NCBI RefSeq assembly: GCF_000151665.1
Contig: NW_013171818.1
Coordinates: 309,308-373,307 of the forward strand
Direction: 5' to 3'
DNA length: 64,000 nucleotides
Source of the DNA: Blastocystis hominis
Lineage: Eukaryota > Sar > Bigyra > Opalinata > Blastocystidae
Part shown: in pieces, positions 10,982 through 22,981 of the stretch
Layout: every line of letters begins with the position of its first letter
Numbering within the stretch: the stretch's first letter is position 1
Made by a program: the position numbers and the translations under genes
The notes under the pieces: generated by a model
Told to the model about the DNA's origin: nothing
The model's input: the letters and a program-made list of their open reading frames with translations, nothing else
Database searches by the model: none

Positions 10982-12328
10982 ACTCAAATTTCACTATTTC
11001 CACGTAGTAGTTGATTTTCCTGTCATCTTTCTTTCCCATCACCACTGCAATCATGTTTCGCTCCGGATTGCAGGCGAATAAATCCGAGTATTCCGAGATG
11101 GAGAAGCTGAGTTTGATCTTTTCGTTTCCAGGCTCCACGAGCGAAACCAGGTGGTTATCGCCACTGATAGCAATATATTTGCATCGTGAAGTAAAACGAG
11201 CCCGCTTCGCCGCCGTTCTGCAATGCAAGGAAATCATTACACTCCTACGGACATCGAATCCTTGAAGAGACGCAGCAGCATTGCAGATTCATAGCATAGC
11301 AAAACTTGTCCGTTGATGCGGTGCACATCTGTTTCTGTGTTCGATCGATGTCCATGGACACACATTCACCATAGCCCACCGGAATCTGCATGTAAGGTAC
11401 GAGTGAAACAAACCACGAGGGTGGGAGACACGAAGCCTTGATTTGGATCGTAGGATTGGATGTGCACAGCCGCGCGCTGTTGGTCTGACAGATCAAAACC
11501 CGATGCAATGCCCTACCATCTTTCGAAGCAAAAAGCACATTATAGAGCGTGTCCTTGATCATAAATATGTCATTGCACTAAAGAATTCAAAGGAAAACAA
11601 ACAAGATACAATGGTAAACTTCATGTTGGATTCGTGCAATACTTTCCCCTGCTTAGCGTCCACCATGAACAGGGTGCCTTTCTACCATAGTGACTTCCAG
11701 CACGAAACAAACATCGTTCAGAACAGTGATATAAGATCCATCGGGAGACCAACACATGTGATCTGGGTAGCCCGTCAGCGTAATTGTGAATGAGAACTCT
11801 GACTAATCGATTGCTAGACAGCCTACTCTCGTTTTTGACATCCCAAATCTTGAGAGTGTCCCTTTCCATGGTACATGCTATCACATTCTTGTCTATTGGA
11901 CTCCACTTGATTTGTAGGACTGTGTTATTTACAGAATACGAATATTCAGGCTTCTACCACTCAAACCTGCCAAAAAGCAGTACAGTTGTGTGTTTGGGAT
12001 TCCAGATTGTGATTGCTTTGTCTTTTCCACCGAATGCAAGTAGAGAACCATCACAATTCCAGTCAATTGCCTTAATCTGTGCATTACACTCCAATCCCGC
12101 TTCTACTTTCTCATTCACCTCCATGGGCTTCGATCGATCCACGTTTGTAATATGGTAGTCGATCTGCATTTTAATGATTTCAAATTGAATCTGTGGAATA
12201 GGATGTATTCCCAATGCGAGTAAATAGCTGTGTAGATTCGAATAGTAGAAGTGGACATGTTGGTAGGGAAAGGAGGGAAGGAACCAGGAGTCGAAGTGTA
12301 ATAGGAAGTGAAATGAATAACACAACAT
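10982..12328 (-). CDS. THOC3: THO complex subunit 3 (THOC3/Tex1), WD40 protein
   Basis: Eight exons (introns 28-37 nt) give 375 residues from the ATG at 12328, or 322 from the in-frame ATG at 12169. WD40 blades are recognisable in THOC3 order: IKAIDWNCDGSLLAFGGKDK, then RDTLKIWD, then HMCWSPDGSYITVLNDKGTL, then ECVSMDIDRTQKQMCTASTD, then KYIAISGDN and FACNPERNMIAVVMG. THO/TREX couples transcription to mRNA export. The upstream 53 residues are hydrophobic and not family-like, so the shorter start may be the real one. The 3' end relies on T10982, 4 nt before TGTTTGTT, to make UAA. Confidence 0.88.
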
Positions 12329-12674
12329 GGGCGATTAGCTTACTAATTTAAAGGAAATTAGATAGATTCATACATGAATTAACAAATTATCAATATCCGA
12401 ATAATGCTATAGAAATAATGCGAAGAATAATTGATTTCATTATTAATCCATTCCAATTAATCTAAATTCTATTCTCTTTTACTTAGGAATTCAATTTCCT
12501 TTCTATATTCAATTCCATTCTATATTCACGAGAATAGTAGAATACACACAAATAAAATAACAAATGAAAATACGATATTAATTCTCAATAATTAATGATT
12601 TCAACATTCCCATGAATTCTTAATTCCCTTCAATTAATAATAATAAGAAAATAAATTCATTAAACAAACACACA
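12329..12674. other. AT-rich intergenic spacer
   Basis: Spacer between the NAA15 3' end and the THOC3 5' end. Mostly AATTC/ATTCC-rich low-complexity sequence. It includes the NAA15 poly(A) motif; no gene seen. Confidence 0.6.
12663..12670 (-). terminator. Poly(A)/stop-creating motif of NAA15
   Basis: TGTTTGTT on the gene strand, 4 nt after T12675, which is the first base of a TTG codon. Confidence 0.8.
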
Positions 12675-15065
12675 AATCCATCAACAACTCTTTCAACCCT
12701 CCAAACTTCTTCCCAGCACTCGCCACGAACTCCTCCAGCCGCTCTGGCTCCCTTTCCTTCAGCAGATAGAAGGCGCGAATGCAGTCTTCCAGCTCGCCGT
12801 TCTCGGCACCATCAATGAGAAGATCGCCGATGGACGCGTCGTTCGCGTCCTTGTGGGCCATCTGACGGGCTATCATGACATGGCTGTGATACTGGCTCAT
12901 ATCGGCCTTCTCTTTGTCCATGGCCAGCCACGCTTCGATGCAGGGCGCGTTCTGCACGGCCTCTTGATACAGCTTCGGCTCCTTCTTCATTTCGGCCCAC
13001 TGCGCGACCAGCATCATCGCGTCGGCGTCGTCCTTAGCGTAGAGCAGCAGCTCGGTGACCACGTCCTTGACAAGCTCGAGCGGTTTCTCGGAGGCGGCGA
13101 GGCGCAGTCCGTCGGGATCGTCGTCGTCGGGGAACTCGGCGCCCTTCTTGTGCACGACTTTCGGCGTGAGCGTGTGCGTTCTCTTGTACTCGGCGAGATC
13201 CAGCGGGCGGGCGGCGAGCTGCAGGACGACGCGGAGCGCGCCCTTGGCGGCTCGTCGGTAATAGGGATGATCGCAGAGCGCGTCGATTCGGTGCAGCCAA
13301 TCGATGTACGTGGTGAGAATTCCCTTGCGCAGCACGTATTGGTGGAAGTCGAACTGGTCCTCCACGAACGTCGTGAAGTGTTCCAGCACCGCGAAATACT
13401 GTTTCATGGCACGTGGCCAGTCCTGCCGCTTCTCGTAAGCCTCTCCGCACTCCAATTCGAACCAACACGCCTGCAGCAAGTTCAAATCGATGCGGCACGG
13501 AACGTCTTTCCGCGTCCAGTACGCGATCCTCAAATCCGCCTCCTCCACACACCCCGCACGCAGCAGATATTTCACGTGCTTCGTGTTCAGGAACCGATCC
13601 CCGCGGTCCAGCCCGCTCCCCGCGCCAATCGTGGTTGCCGCGCTTTTCAGCGCGCCCATGTGCTTCTGCACGCGCGCCTTGATCAAGTACAGATCGTAGC
13701 ACGTGGGCGTGTGCATGTAGGCGCGCTCCAAGTACCGCAGTGCGTCGTCCCACCGATTCTCCGCATCGCTCAGTTCCGCCAAAAACAGAAGCAGCCACAA
13801 CGCCGTTTGCGGCTCTTCCGCGGGAATTTCGGGGCTCGGCGGGGCGGTCACTCGGTCGAGGAGTTTCTCCGCGATGGATTTTGCCGCGCAAAATTTGGCG
13901 GGGTCGCGAAGCACGTCGCGAACGGAGCGGAAAAAGGAGGGAATTCCCTTCCGCGCGGTCCGCAGCAATTCCTCCTCGAATGTTCTTTCGAATTCCTCGC
14001 CTTCTACCAGGCGCAGGCGCCGATGCCGCACTGCGAGGGACTTGGGGAACCGGCTCTCCAGCCCCTCGTACAGAGGTCGGAGTTTGGTGCGTTCTTCGTG
14101 CGTCCAATCGTTTCGATTCTCCGGGTTTTCGATTCCGTCGAGCGATCCCAGCGCGCAGCCCTCCAATCCCCGCACGAAAAGCACGTCGTCCGCGTTGCTC
14201 TCCATCAGACGCAGCCACAGGGCCTCGCTTCCCGCCAGATCTCCCGCGTAGCCGCGGTAAATCGCCTCTTTTTGGCGGGCTTTGTCTTCGTCGAGAATGA
14301 AACGCATCCCCGATTGAATGACGTCGGCGGCTGCCGCGAACTCCTTCTTCTGCGCGTGGCATTCGGCTTCGAGGAAGTATAATTCTTGCGTGATATAGGA
14401 GGGCGTGCAGGGCGTGCCGGTGCGGAACGTCGTGATGATGTCGATGCAGACATCGTAGGATTTGCTGAGGAACGCGCCGACGACAAAGCCAAGCCAGAAC
14501 GTGGTGTTTCCAGAGCGCTGCTGAAGGAGTTTGTTGCGGGATTTGTAGAAACCGTCGTAATCACGCGTCTGCACTTGGAGATCGGCTAGATCGATGACGA
14601 TCTGGATGTTCGAGGGATCTAGCGAGTGGGCAAACTGAAAAGCCTTTCGGGCTTCCACATATTTCCTGCACTTTACACCAACCCACGCACTCTCACTTTA
14701 ACGTACGCTTGAAAATTCCGTACAAGTGCCAACAAACGCAAGTCGAACGACCCAGCATGATTCCCTGCTTTAATCCCTTTTCTGCCTCCTCCTTGTTTTT
14801 ATCAATATTGTACTTGATGATCGCCCTCATCGAGATTAGCTCTATCCAGTGAGCCAATACCGAGCACGTTTACTTCCATTTTGGGGATATTCCTTCAACA
14901 TCGCTTCACAAAGCTTGAGTCCCTTATGCCACTCCAATTTCTCGAACGCTTTCTACTCCTGATACACCAAAAAAGGCGTTCTACGACAATCGTCTGGAAC
15001 TGCTTCTCTTTCGCTTCTGGCAGATACTGAGAATCGTCCACTTTCTTCGCTTGCTCTTTCGGCAT
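12675..15065 (-). CDS. NAA15: NatA auxiliary subunit NAA15 (TPR ribosome anchor)
   Basis: Four exons (introns of 32, 32 and 37 nt, all in the first 350 bp) give 763 residues. The N-terminus reads as in NAA15: KAFEKLEWHKGLKLCEAML, CVCWHLYGIFKRTKYVEARK, then a long TPR superhelix (EARKAFQFAHSLDPSNIQI, LLQQRSGNTTFWLGF). A Lys/Asp-rich stretch near residues 600-640 matches the family's charged loop. NAA15 anchors the NAA10 acetyltransferase to the ribosome for co-translational N-terminal acetylation. The last big exon is GC-rich, unlike its neighbours. Stop by polyadenylation: T12675 precedes the motif by 4 nt; the genomic frame otherwise runs on to 12634. Confidence 0.92.
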
Positions 15066-15128
15066 TGCAAGATTCACACCAACACAAAACTGTTCCCTTC
15101 TCAAACAAACAAACCAACAAGCGCGCAC

Positions 15129-18068
15129 TTAATCCGAATCCACGGCTTCCTGCAGCTCGAATTGCAGTTCTCCTCCCGTCGTATCCAGACCCAGACCCAG
15201 ACCCAGATTCTGACCCAGGCCATGACTCTGACCCAGACCCAAACCCAGGCTTTTCTCTTCCTGCGATTCCCCGCTCTCGCATCGAATACAGCGCAGATGC
15301 ACCGGCTCTCCCTCCTTCACGTTATCCAGCCGCCCGCACACGTGCTCCAGACACGTTTTGTGGTACAAGTGCCTACACACATCATCCCATTCCCATCATC
15401 CCCACGAGCAATGGAACGCCACCACAGCTGGCGGTGGGCACGTTCGCGTAGCCTTCCGAATCTGGAAGAGTTCTTGCTGGCAGATCGTGCAGAGCGCGTC
15501 GGGATCGAGCCGAATTCCGGCCATTTTGGACTTGACTCTACGCTTCAAAACCCGATCACAGCGCTACAGCCGCTCGTACAGCTCGGCCATATCGCTGGTG
15601 AGAATGGTGTTGCAGCCCTGCCGCAGCTCGAGCTCGAGAGAATAGTTGTCGAGGACGTGGACGAGCTTCTCCTTGAGCTGGGGGATCTCCATCTGCGGCG
15701 GAATGCACTGCACCAGCGTGATCGCGTTGATGTACTCCCCCGCGCGGTCCAGCAGCGCTACGCCTCACGGCGGTCCCAGACAGCCTACCGCCCACGAAGG
15801 TGGGTTTGGAGATGGAGTACTTGACGAGGTCGTCCCAGAGATCGCGGTCCTTCCACTTCTGCACGAACTCCAGCGCCATGTCCACATCGCCGAGGTCCTG
15901 CACGATCATGTGCAGCGCACGCGACGTGTCGCCCAGCCGCGAGTACAGGTAGATGGCCTCGCGGATGCGCGGCTTCGCGGAGTGCAGGCAACGATTCAGC
16001 GCGGTGGGCACGTCGTATTCCTGCGAGGTCTCGAGGAAAAAGAGCAGGTCGGGGGAGTCGAACTTGAGCAGCAGGTCGAGCTGCAGCGCGTGCAGCGCCT
16101 TGAACTCCTCCGTGTTGTACTCCGAGGTCCGGCGATTGAACAGCTCGCGCAGATAGGCCTCCTGGAACGCGGGCTCGCTGCTCAGCTGCTGCACGACGTC
16201 GTTCGGCTACGCCTCAATCCGCCCTCCGGTCCACACATTCACTTCGTTCATGTGCTCCACCAGCAGCACCGACGCTTGCTGCACGTTGAGCCGGAACAGC
16301 TGCAGCGCCTTGTCCTTCACGTGCTTCACCAGCCCGTTCTCCTCCACCCACCGGAAGAACGAGCAGTTCTCCACGTTCTGCAGCCCGTTCTCGAGGTACA
16401 CGTCCACCGCCTGCTCCATCGCTCCCGTCATCGCGTACAGCTCCGCCAGCGCCTCCAGCAGGAACGGGTTGTTCTTCGCGCCGCGCTGCGCCTTCTGGCT
16501 CTTCACCATCCCTTCTAGCAGATGCAGCAGCTGCTTCGGGTCGTACAGGTCGTTCCCGTCGCCCTGCGGCCGCGGCCACGTGCGCAGCAGCGACAAGAAC
16601 GACCGCACGTCGTTGTACAGGAAGTAGTTCAGGATCAGCGTGTACACCGGCAGCGGCAGCCGCGGGTCCGCCAGCGGAATGTGTGGCAGCAGCACCTGCA
16701 GCTTGTTGTTCCCGTTGAACCGCGCGATCCAGCGCTCCCAGAGCTTCGCGTCCTTCCCCAGATAGGCGGGGCAGAGCTGCGCGGCCTTCTCGATCGCGTC
16801 GATCGCGAAGAGATGCTCCAAGTGCTTCTCGCGCAGCGCCGTGATGTGCTCCGCCGAGAACCCGTTCGCACGGTCGCTCGCGATCGCGATGGCTCGCTCG
16901 TACTCGTCGTGCTCCAGCGCCCAGTCGATGTGGTCCTGCACCGACCGCGGCAGAATCTTCACCACCGACCGCGGGGACAGCAGATACAGCGGCTGCGCCG
17001 CGGAGCTCGGCGTCGTGCTGTTGCGCTCCAGCGCGTAGTCCTGCGCCGAATAGCCCTCATAACCGCGGATCGGGAGACACTCCTCGGATAGGGACTCGCC
17101 GGTCTGCAAGGACACGACGTTCACCGCGGGAGGGAGGGGCTGCCCGTCCTCGGAGGGGTAGTAGCTGAGCACGGTGAGGTGGGAATCGTCGTAGATGCCC
17201 AGACCGACGACCCAGTAATCCAAAGGCAGAAGCGGCCCCGCCTCGCCGTACCAGACCTTCGTGTTCGCCGCTGTGCTTTTGTAGTTCAAACGGACGGTGA
17301 GCAGCGTGTTCGCCCAGCCGATGCAGAGCAGGGAGTTGCCGTACCAGCATCTAGGAGTGAGGGAAAGGAAAGGAAAGAAAAAACAGGCGAGGGCGGCATT
17401 GGCTGGTTTCGGGGACATTGCTGGGCTTGGGAACAAAGGTCACGTTCGTCTCGGTCTCCACGTTGAACACCTTGGTGCCGTACTCGTTGCACCAAGCCAC
17501 GAACGGGTAGGAGTACTCGATTACAGAGATCGGACCTTCGTTCTCGTGAATGACCATGTCCTGGTAGGAAAACCAGCTTTTCTTGTTCATGATGAGCTGG
17601 CCCTTCAAACCTCCACAAAGAAACAATTTATCTTTCGATGTCGGGTCGAGTCGGATTGCCTACGAGGAATTACGAAAAACGAAACGTAGCTACTCGAACG
17701 GCGGTTGTATATTTGTGGGGATACCGGGTGTTGTCCGACAGAGATTGCACGTACACATAACCATCCTCTCCTGCAGAAGCAATGGTATTTCCAACTTTAT
17801 CTATAGATATGGCGTTGATTTTACCAATATGTTGCTTAAATATCTTGAATAGTTTGTTTTTGTTGCTAAATAGAAGGATCTTTCCAGAATTTGTGCCCAA
17901 CGCAGTATATCTGTCATGAATTGCTATCGAAGTGTACACCTCCGTCTCCGCTTGCTGATGATTAAAGATTTTCACAAAAACACATACCTTCTCAATATCA
18001 TCTTGAAGACGGGTATAATTCAAATAGGGCTCGGATGAGTCCGATGACACTGATTTGTTATCCGACAT
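15129..18068 (-). CDS. VPS41: HOPS subunit VPS41
   Basis: Eight exons (introns of 30-34 nt) give 904 residues. An acidic N-terminus (MSDNKSVSSDSSEPYLNYTR) precedes a WD40 propeller with AIHDRYTALGTNSGKILLF, NAISIDKVGNTIASAGEDG and LCWYGNSLLCIGW. The helical clathrin-heavy-chain repeat region includes VQDHIDWALEHDEYERAIAI, LYSRLGDTSRALHMIVQDL and DMALEFVQKWKDRDLWDDLV. A C-terminal RING-like domain follows (CTICQQELF...FHCSHLYHKTC...CIRC). HOPS tethers late endosomes to the lysosome/vacuole. After the RING there is a Gly-Leu/Gln-rich tail encoded by a short repeat (15165-15250). Genomic TAA, then an expanded TTTG run carrying the poly(A) motif. Confidence 0.93.
15758..15788 (-). other. Mini-intron of the GAGGCGTAG class (VPS41)
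   Basis: 31-nt intron. It joins KPTFVG to ALLDRAGEYINAI in frame and ends in GAGGCGTAG, a 3' end shared with four other introns in this window. Confidence 0.85.
16207..16236 (-). other. Mini-intron of the GAGGCGTAG class (VPS41)
   Basis: 30-nt intron between HMNEVN and PNDVVQQL. Its last 12 bases, ATTGAGGCGTAG, are identical to those of the MSH2 intron at 36013. Confidence 0.85.
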
Positions 18069-18326
18069 ACGAATCTCCTGAATGCTGGAGTTTAGAAAGT
18101 GCTTTGAGTCGAGGAAACAGCAAATGTCGCAGAAAAACAAAAAGGAACCGCGGAATAGAAACAACAAAATATCCTCCAAATTTGGAGTTTTCACATATCC
18201 TTCAAGAACTCATCGATTCAAATGACAGTATTTAGATTGTATTGGTAAAGTTAGGGTATAGAGGACATTGCCGCAGTTAGAACGAGTAATCGAACCGAGT
18301 GTTTTCGTTATCGGTAGAACCCGCAA

Positions 18327-18821
18327 ATGGAGAAGCCTTTTCTAGACTTGATGAAACGGTATGCGCGGGTTCGGGAATTTGACTCTAGGTTCAATTTCAT
18401 CGATGCCGTAATTGCAAGTACTGCAGATGGAGTTCCATTGATGCGAGGTGTGGAATAGGAAGCGAACTTTTACGAATAGTGATTAATCCCAATTCTTCCA
18501 TCGATATTGGTTCAGAAGAGGTCGAATTCCCCGTGTGCTTGTCGATCGTAGCCGATCACGTAGTTTTCGGCGTTGGTTTTCAGTAGACCCGTCGCTTAAA
18601 GTTCGGAAACTTGTCGATCGTCACTTCTGTGTATAACAACCGAATTGTAATGTCGGTATACAGTCTCTTTTTGAACATTAACGTCTTGGCTCATGTAAGG
18701 TTGTTGGATGTTGTTTTATTTTTTTTAGGAGAAGAATGAATCGCTCCTGATCTCCCTGGCTCCTCAAATCCAAGGCGTCCTCAACAACCTGGCTCTGGAA
18801 GTGGAGAATTCCAGCTGTTAA
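18327..18821 (+). CDS. LAMTOR3: Ragulator subunit LAMTOR3 (MP1), roadblock fold
   Basis: Five exons with introns of 30, 32, 27 and 34 nt give 123 residues, the usual size for LAMTOR3. The start is MEKPFLDLMKRFNFIDAVIA followed by STADGVPLMR (the SDRDGVPV turn of the roadblock fold). Then come LSIVADHTRRLKFGNLSI and the C-terminal SLLISLAPQIQGVLNNLALE helix. LAMTOR3 pairs with LAMTOR2 in the Ragulator scaffold that holds Rag GTPases and mTORC1 on lysosomes. Genomic TAA, then TGTTTTTC. Identification rests on order of motifs and size, not on strong identity. Confidence 0.75.
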
Positions 18822-18937
18822 TGTACCATGTGTTTTTCTTTGTTGAAACAAACATCAAACTATGAAATCATTATTAATATTATTATTATTATTTTCATTA
18901 TTATTTTTTAATTATTATTATCCCATCAATATCATCA

Positions 18938-21437
18938 TCACTGAACCAGATACGAATCATACTCTGCTCGTAGCTTCATCAATTCGCTCACCACCGCCTG
19001 TGTGGGCGGCACATCCTTCGCAAACGGCGTCTATCCTCGACCCCTCCCTTCTCTCCTACTCCCTGCAGCAACTGCGTGAACTTGGCATGATACGACGACA
19101 CTTCATTCGCAAACTACCCTCAACTCCACCCTCGATACCCCACCATATTAAACACCGACACCGCCTTGAACTGGAAGTCCTGCTGGATCCGCTCATGTAC
19201 TGCATGCACCGCCTCACGCCACCCTCCGCAATACCGCTGAATGTTCTTGCTCTCCACCGTGGTGAACTGCACGCCGTGCTTCCGGTCGCTGTACTTGTCC
19301 ACCACCGTCACCAGCACCGCTAGCCAATCAAACCGCGTCAGATGCGCCCTACCGAAGTGCTTCGCCATCATCTCCTCGATGTACAAATGCAGACGGTCTT
19401 GATACAAACGCGTAAAGTCGTTCTAGGATGATAACAATCCCTCACAGAGAAGAAAACCTCGGCAGTCACGTGACGCGTCGCATACACGTCCGCGACATAC
19501 AAGCAACTATTCAGGATGTACGACGGGCGTTTCTACATCGTACAGACCCTCCAATCAAACGTTCTCCTTCACGCACGACGCGAGCTTCATGAGCAGATTG
19601 ACCATCTCCAGCGAGAGCGTGTGGAGCGGCTCCTCCCAGAGCGCTCGGCTGATCAGCGAATCGTAGGACAGTCCGAGAACGTACAGCGCACACGACAAAT
19701 CGGCGTATCGCTTGATGCTGGGGTGGATCTCCGTCGTCACGTTCAGATTCTTCGGCTGCAACGGCACCGACTTCACCGACTACGCCTCACCGCCACGGCG
19801 GAATCTCACTTTGATCTGCAGCGCCATGAGCTCTCTGAATCGCGACATGCTTTTGGACCGCAGACTACCTTCAATCCCTTCTCTCCAATCCCCACTTCAA
19901 AAAGAATTCTTGGAGAATCGGAACGCCTTCCTTCGCCAGTTCCTCCACCGCCGCTTGCAGCAGAATGCACAGGATCATCACCCCCACCACGTCGAACGAT
20001 CCGCGTACCCAGTTCACCGTGGTTAAGTGCAGCTCTTCGCAGGCCGCGCCGATGACCTCGATCAGCATTTTGGTGTCTTCGGGGTCGAAGAAAAGAACTT
20101 CGAACGCGAACTCGCCGAGCGAGCAGTCGATTAAATGCCGCTGAATCGATCGGAAAAACTCAGGATAGTTGATCAGCGTTTTTTCCTCGGCGAGAATCGA
20201 GGGCAGCAGAGGCGGCGAGCGGAGAAAATCGATCACTGTGTGGCGATCGGAGAGGACAAACGGAGAAACCGAGGAAACCGAGGACGCTTTCTTGAGGAGA
20301 GAAGTTTTCTGTTTGGCGGGCTACGTCGCAATTTGCCGCGTTTTCGTACCACAATGACTTCTTCGGAGGGCGCGATTTCGTAGAGACGCGCTTTCAATCT
20401 ACGGTCAACCAAGCAGCCAATCAAAAACGCCGCCGAGTACTCCGCGAAGATCTGAAAGAAGATATGCCGCATGATCTCGCAGTACTTCTTCGCGATCTCC
20501 TCGTAATACACGGGCAAATGGCGTTGCAAGAAGTGCATTCCCTCCGACAGCTTCAGCAGAACCTCCTTCTGGAACATTTCGATGTTGCTGTCCTGCCGAA
20601 TCTCCGCGAATTTCCGAAATACCGCGTCCCGAATGCGATTGCCGCAGTGCAGGCGGAGGATGTTGAAGTCCACCTTGATCTCCTCGATCGCCTTCACCAG
20701 GCTCCGCTGCTGCTTCGTGGCGTCCTGTGGTTAATAAGGGGAAGAAGGGCTACATCCACATCCATGCAATCCACAAAATCGAGGCGTTTTCCGAACTCCG
20801 CGAGGTGAGTGAAGAACTCGTCGTTCATTTCTCCCTATGTAGAAGAGTAGGATTGCGAATACGCTGATGAGAGAGTTCACCATGCTGGGATAGATGATCA
20901 GGTTGTCCACGTATTCGCGAAGACGTACATCCACTTCCTTACGGTTCTTCAGACGCATAGCAATCCGATCAGATTCGCACTGACCATGAGCTGAGCAGAA
21001 AAAATGGTACTTGAAGATTGTGAATCTGGTTTACGGCTTTATCGAGATCCGTTTGATATTTTGTCAAGATCCCATCCATTTCTGATAGAATCGAGGAACA
21101 CTCCTGGACTTCTCTACGCATGAAGGAAAACAAGCGGAAATGGACAAATGAAGATGAGCGATGTTTTTGCTTTCACGAATATAGTCAACGATCGACAGAT
21201 TGCTGTATTTTTTCAATTGTTCGTCAATCTGGTCACCATACAGAGACAAGTCCACATCATTCTTCAATGCTTCTTTCACAATGTCTTCCTACAGACTAGT
21301 AGATTCCAAAAAGTAGTTGCCTGTTGAAAACGCTCCAGGTCGGACCGAAGATCACGGATATCGGTGACTTCTTCCTCCGTGGGCTTTGATCTCATGTACA
21401 CATCTTCCTCGTCGCTGCTGATATAATCGACTTGCAT
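18938..21437 (-). CDS. VPS52: GARP/EARP subunit VPS52
   Basis: Multi-exon gene. The N-terminus MQVDYISSDEEDVYMRSKPT is followed by EDIVKEALKNDVDLSLYGDQ and SNLSIVDYIRESKNIAHLH, the diagnostic VPS52 coiled-coil start. The middle holds LREYVDNLIIYPSMVNSLI and YYEEIAKKYCEIMRHIFFQI. The C-terminal bundle ends FTQLLQGTPFAKD...AVVSELMKLRAEYD. VPS52 is a core subunit tethering endosome-derived vesicles at the trans-Golgi. The first intron (21289-21320) is GC-AG; the other sites I resolved are GT-AG (for example 19780-19809). A genomic TGA ends the frame. I did not resolve every exon border between 19400 and 21100. Confidence 0.88.
19780..19809 (-). other. Mini-intron of the GAGGCGTAG class (VPS52)
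   Basis: 30-nt intron ending GAGGCGTAG and containing a CCGCC..GGCGG inverted repeat. Removal joins LQIK to SVKSVPLQPKNL. Confidence 0.8.
21289..21320 (-). other. GC-AG intron in VPS52
   Basis: 32 nt beginning GCAACT and ending CTGTAG. No GT donor in range keeps frame, whereas this one joins SDLERFQQ to EDIVKEAL. Confidence 0.7.
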
Positions 21438-21548
21438 CTTTTGCCCGTTAACAACAGAATCCTGAATTATCGAATTCCAAAAATGGAGAGGATACTGAAG
21501 AATTGTAGTTGTTTTTTTCATATAACACTTTACTTTAAGGTGAAAATT

Positions 21549-21815
21549 ATGCAAACTTTTACCAAGGAGGAGGTATTAAAGCACTGCACACGTGAGAGTT
21601 GCTGGGTCTACATTGGAAATATCGTGTACGTTCTATGTTGTTATTTTCATGTTTTAGATATGACTTGACCAACTACATTGATAAGCACCCTCCAGGTGCC
21701 CAAATGATTCTGAACTGTGCCAAGAGAGGTCAGGACGCCCGAGGAATGTTTGCAATTCACTCTACACGCGCTAAGCAGCTCTGGGAAAGCATGAAGATTG
21801 GTATGATTGCTCTCT
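21549..21815 (+). CDS. Minimal cytochrome b5 domain protein
   Basis: Two exons around a 32-nt intron give only 78 residues. The heme-binding motif is YDLTNYIDKHPPGA (His-Pro-Pro-Gly instead of His-Pro-Gly-Gly), with a second ligand in FAIHSTRAK. The start MQTFTKEEVLKHCTRESCWV matches the b5 fold. It has no membrane anchor, so it is probably soluble or a pared-down redox module. The 78-residue end depends on T21815, 4 nt before TGTTTGTT, becoming UAA; without it the frame runs into the leader of NUP54. Confidence 0.8.
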
Positions 21816-21819
21816 CTAT

Positions 21820-21827
21820 TGTTTGTT
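21820..21827 (+). terminator. Poly(A)/stop-creating motif of the cytochrome b5 gene
   Basis: TGTTTGTT with the last templated T at 21815 (first base of TCT). Confidence 0.8.
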
Positions 21828-21914
21828 TGACATTTTCTACATACCAATATCGGTATTCAAACACTCCACCATTCCAGATTTCTTCTTGGAGTCTTTTCAT
21901 TTTATTTTTATTAT

Positions 21915-22981
21915 ATGAGTAATTTTGGAGGAGGTTTTAAATTCAACATCGGTGGGAATACGGGAGGGCAAGGCAATGCTACTGGGAACACTGGATTTAG
22001 CTTCAATTTTTCAAATCAGGGCCAGAACCAGCAGCCTGCATTTGGTCAGACCCAAAATGTCGGAGCAGCGACGCAGAGCCCGATTTCCTCCATTCTGCAA
22101 GGATATAAATATATGTAGGGTTTATCAAGACCGTAGTGATTTAGATTACAAAATGGTCAGAACCAAGGAGATAGTGTATTTTCCTGTGTGTTGTTTAACT
22201 ACTGTCCCCCAGAACTCCGAAACGAGTGAGTTTTCTATTCTTGTGTTCATCGTAGTTATTTGCGAGACGAGAAAAACCGAGAACTATATAACCGATATCT
22301 CTCTGAGAATCCTGACCCTGACGTATTGTGTTACTCTCTTTTTCGAATTAGAACATGGTCCCTGTTACAGTTTATGGATTTAATGGTTTAAAGGAGCGTA
22401 TCGAATCTCAGAAGCAAATCCTAAAGTCCTTTGCAGATAACGACATGCTCCAACAAGTGGTCGCTAATTCACACACCATGATCGCAGAGTGTGACCGCTT
22501 AGCGCGGGAATGCGATGAAAAGCAATCTCGCTTAGAGGAGCAAATGATTCGCGTTCTTGGAAAAATAGAATCCACGTCGACCAAATCGCAAGTGATCGTC
22601 ACAAACGAGGAGTTCATGCAGAAGCTCGTGAAGTTGCAGCGCGAAGTTTCCCAAGCAACATATCCTTCATTCTTGATTTTGATTTTGATTTTGATTGGCT
22701 GGTTGGTTCGTTAACGAGCAGAACGGGGCTGCGTGCTCGGCTATCGACGGTGTACAGCGCGTTGAACACGTACGGGCTGCCCACACAGGAAGAATCGCCG
22801 AAGATCGAGAACTTCGATAGCATGCTCAACGTAGAGGAAGAGAGAAGAGAGTGATGAATAGTTTTTAGAGAATCAGGAAGATGCGCTGGAAAAGATGGTC
22901 GCGATGTTGAAGAAGATGCAGGATGACTTGCAGATTATGCTTACGGATCCTTATGCTCATGTGTATTGTGAAAAGTCGTAG
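21915..22981 (+). CDS. NUP54: Nucleoporin NUP54
   Basis: The N-terminal FG/GN-rich segment is short (MSNFGGGFKFNIGGN...). The conserved alpha/beta region follows: VLFNYCPPELRNDYLRDEKN, then NPDPDNMVPVTVYGFNGLKE as in NUP54. A coiled coil (about residues 140-230) and a C-terminal NQEDALEKMVAMLKKMQDDL helix complete it. NUP54 forms the central transport channel with NUP58 and NUP62. Introns are 29-31 nt except one at about 22638-22714, which contains an (ATTTTG)n run and whose exact donor I could not place in frame. The genomic TAG (22979-22981) ends exactly 4 nt before TGTTTGTT. Confidence 0.85.
22673..22697 (+). repeat. (ATTTTG)n microsatellite inside a NUP54 intron
   Basis: About four hexamer copies. 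They lengthen what would be one of the longest introns in the window. Confidence 0.8.

Noticed and set aside
12853-14382. 509-codon plus-strand frame over NAA15
   Set aside because: Shadow of the GC-rich NAA15 exon; the minus frame gives conserved TPR sequence and fits the splice arithmetic.
15646-16518. 290-codon plus-strand frame over VPS41
   Set aside because: Same reason: shadow of the GC-rich VPS41 exons; it crosses two VPS41 introns without any domain of its own.
15129-21437. VPS41-LAMTOR3-VPS52 as a functional endosome/lysosome gene cluster
   Set aside because: LAMTOR3 is on the opposite strand, neighbours are unrelated, and there is no shared promoter; chance proximity is the simpler reading.
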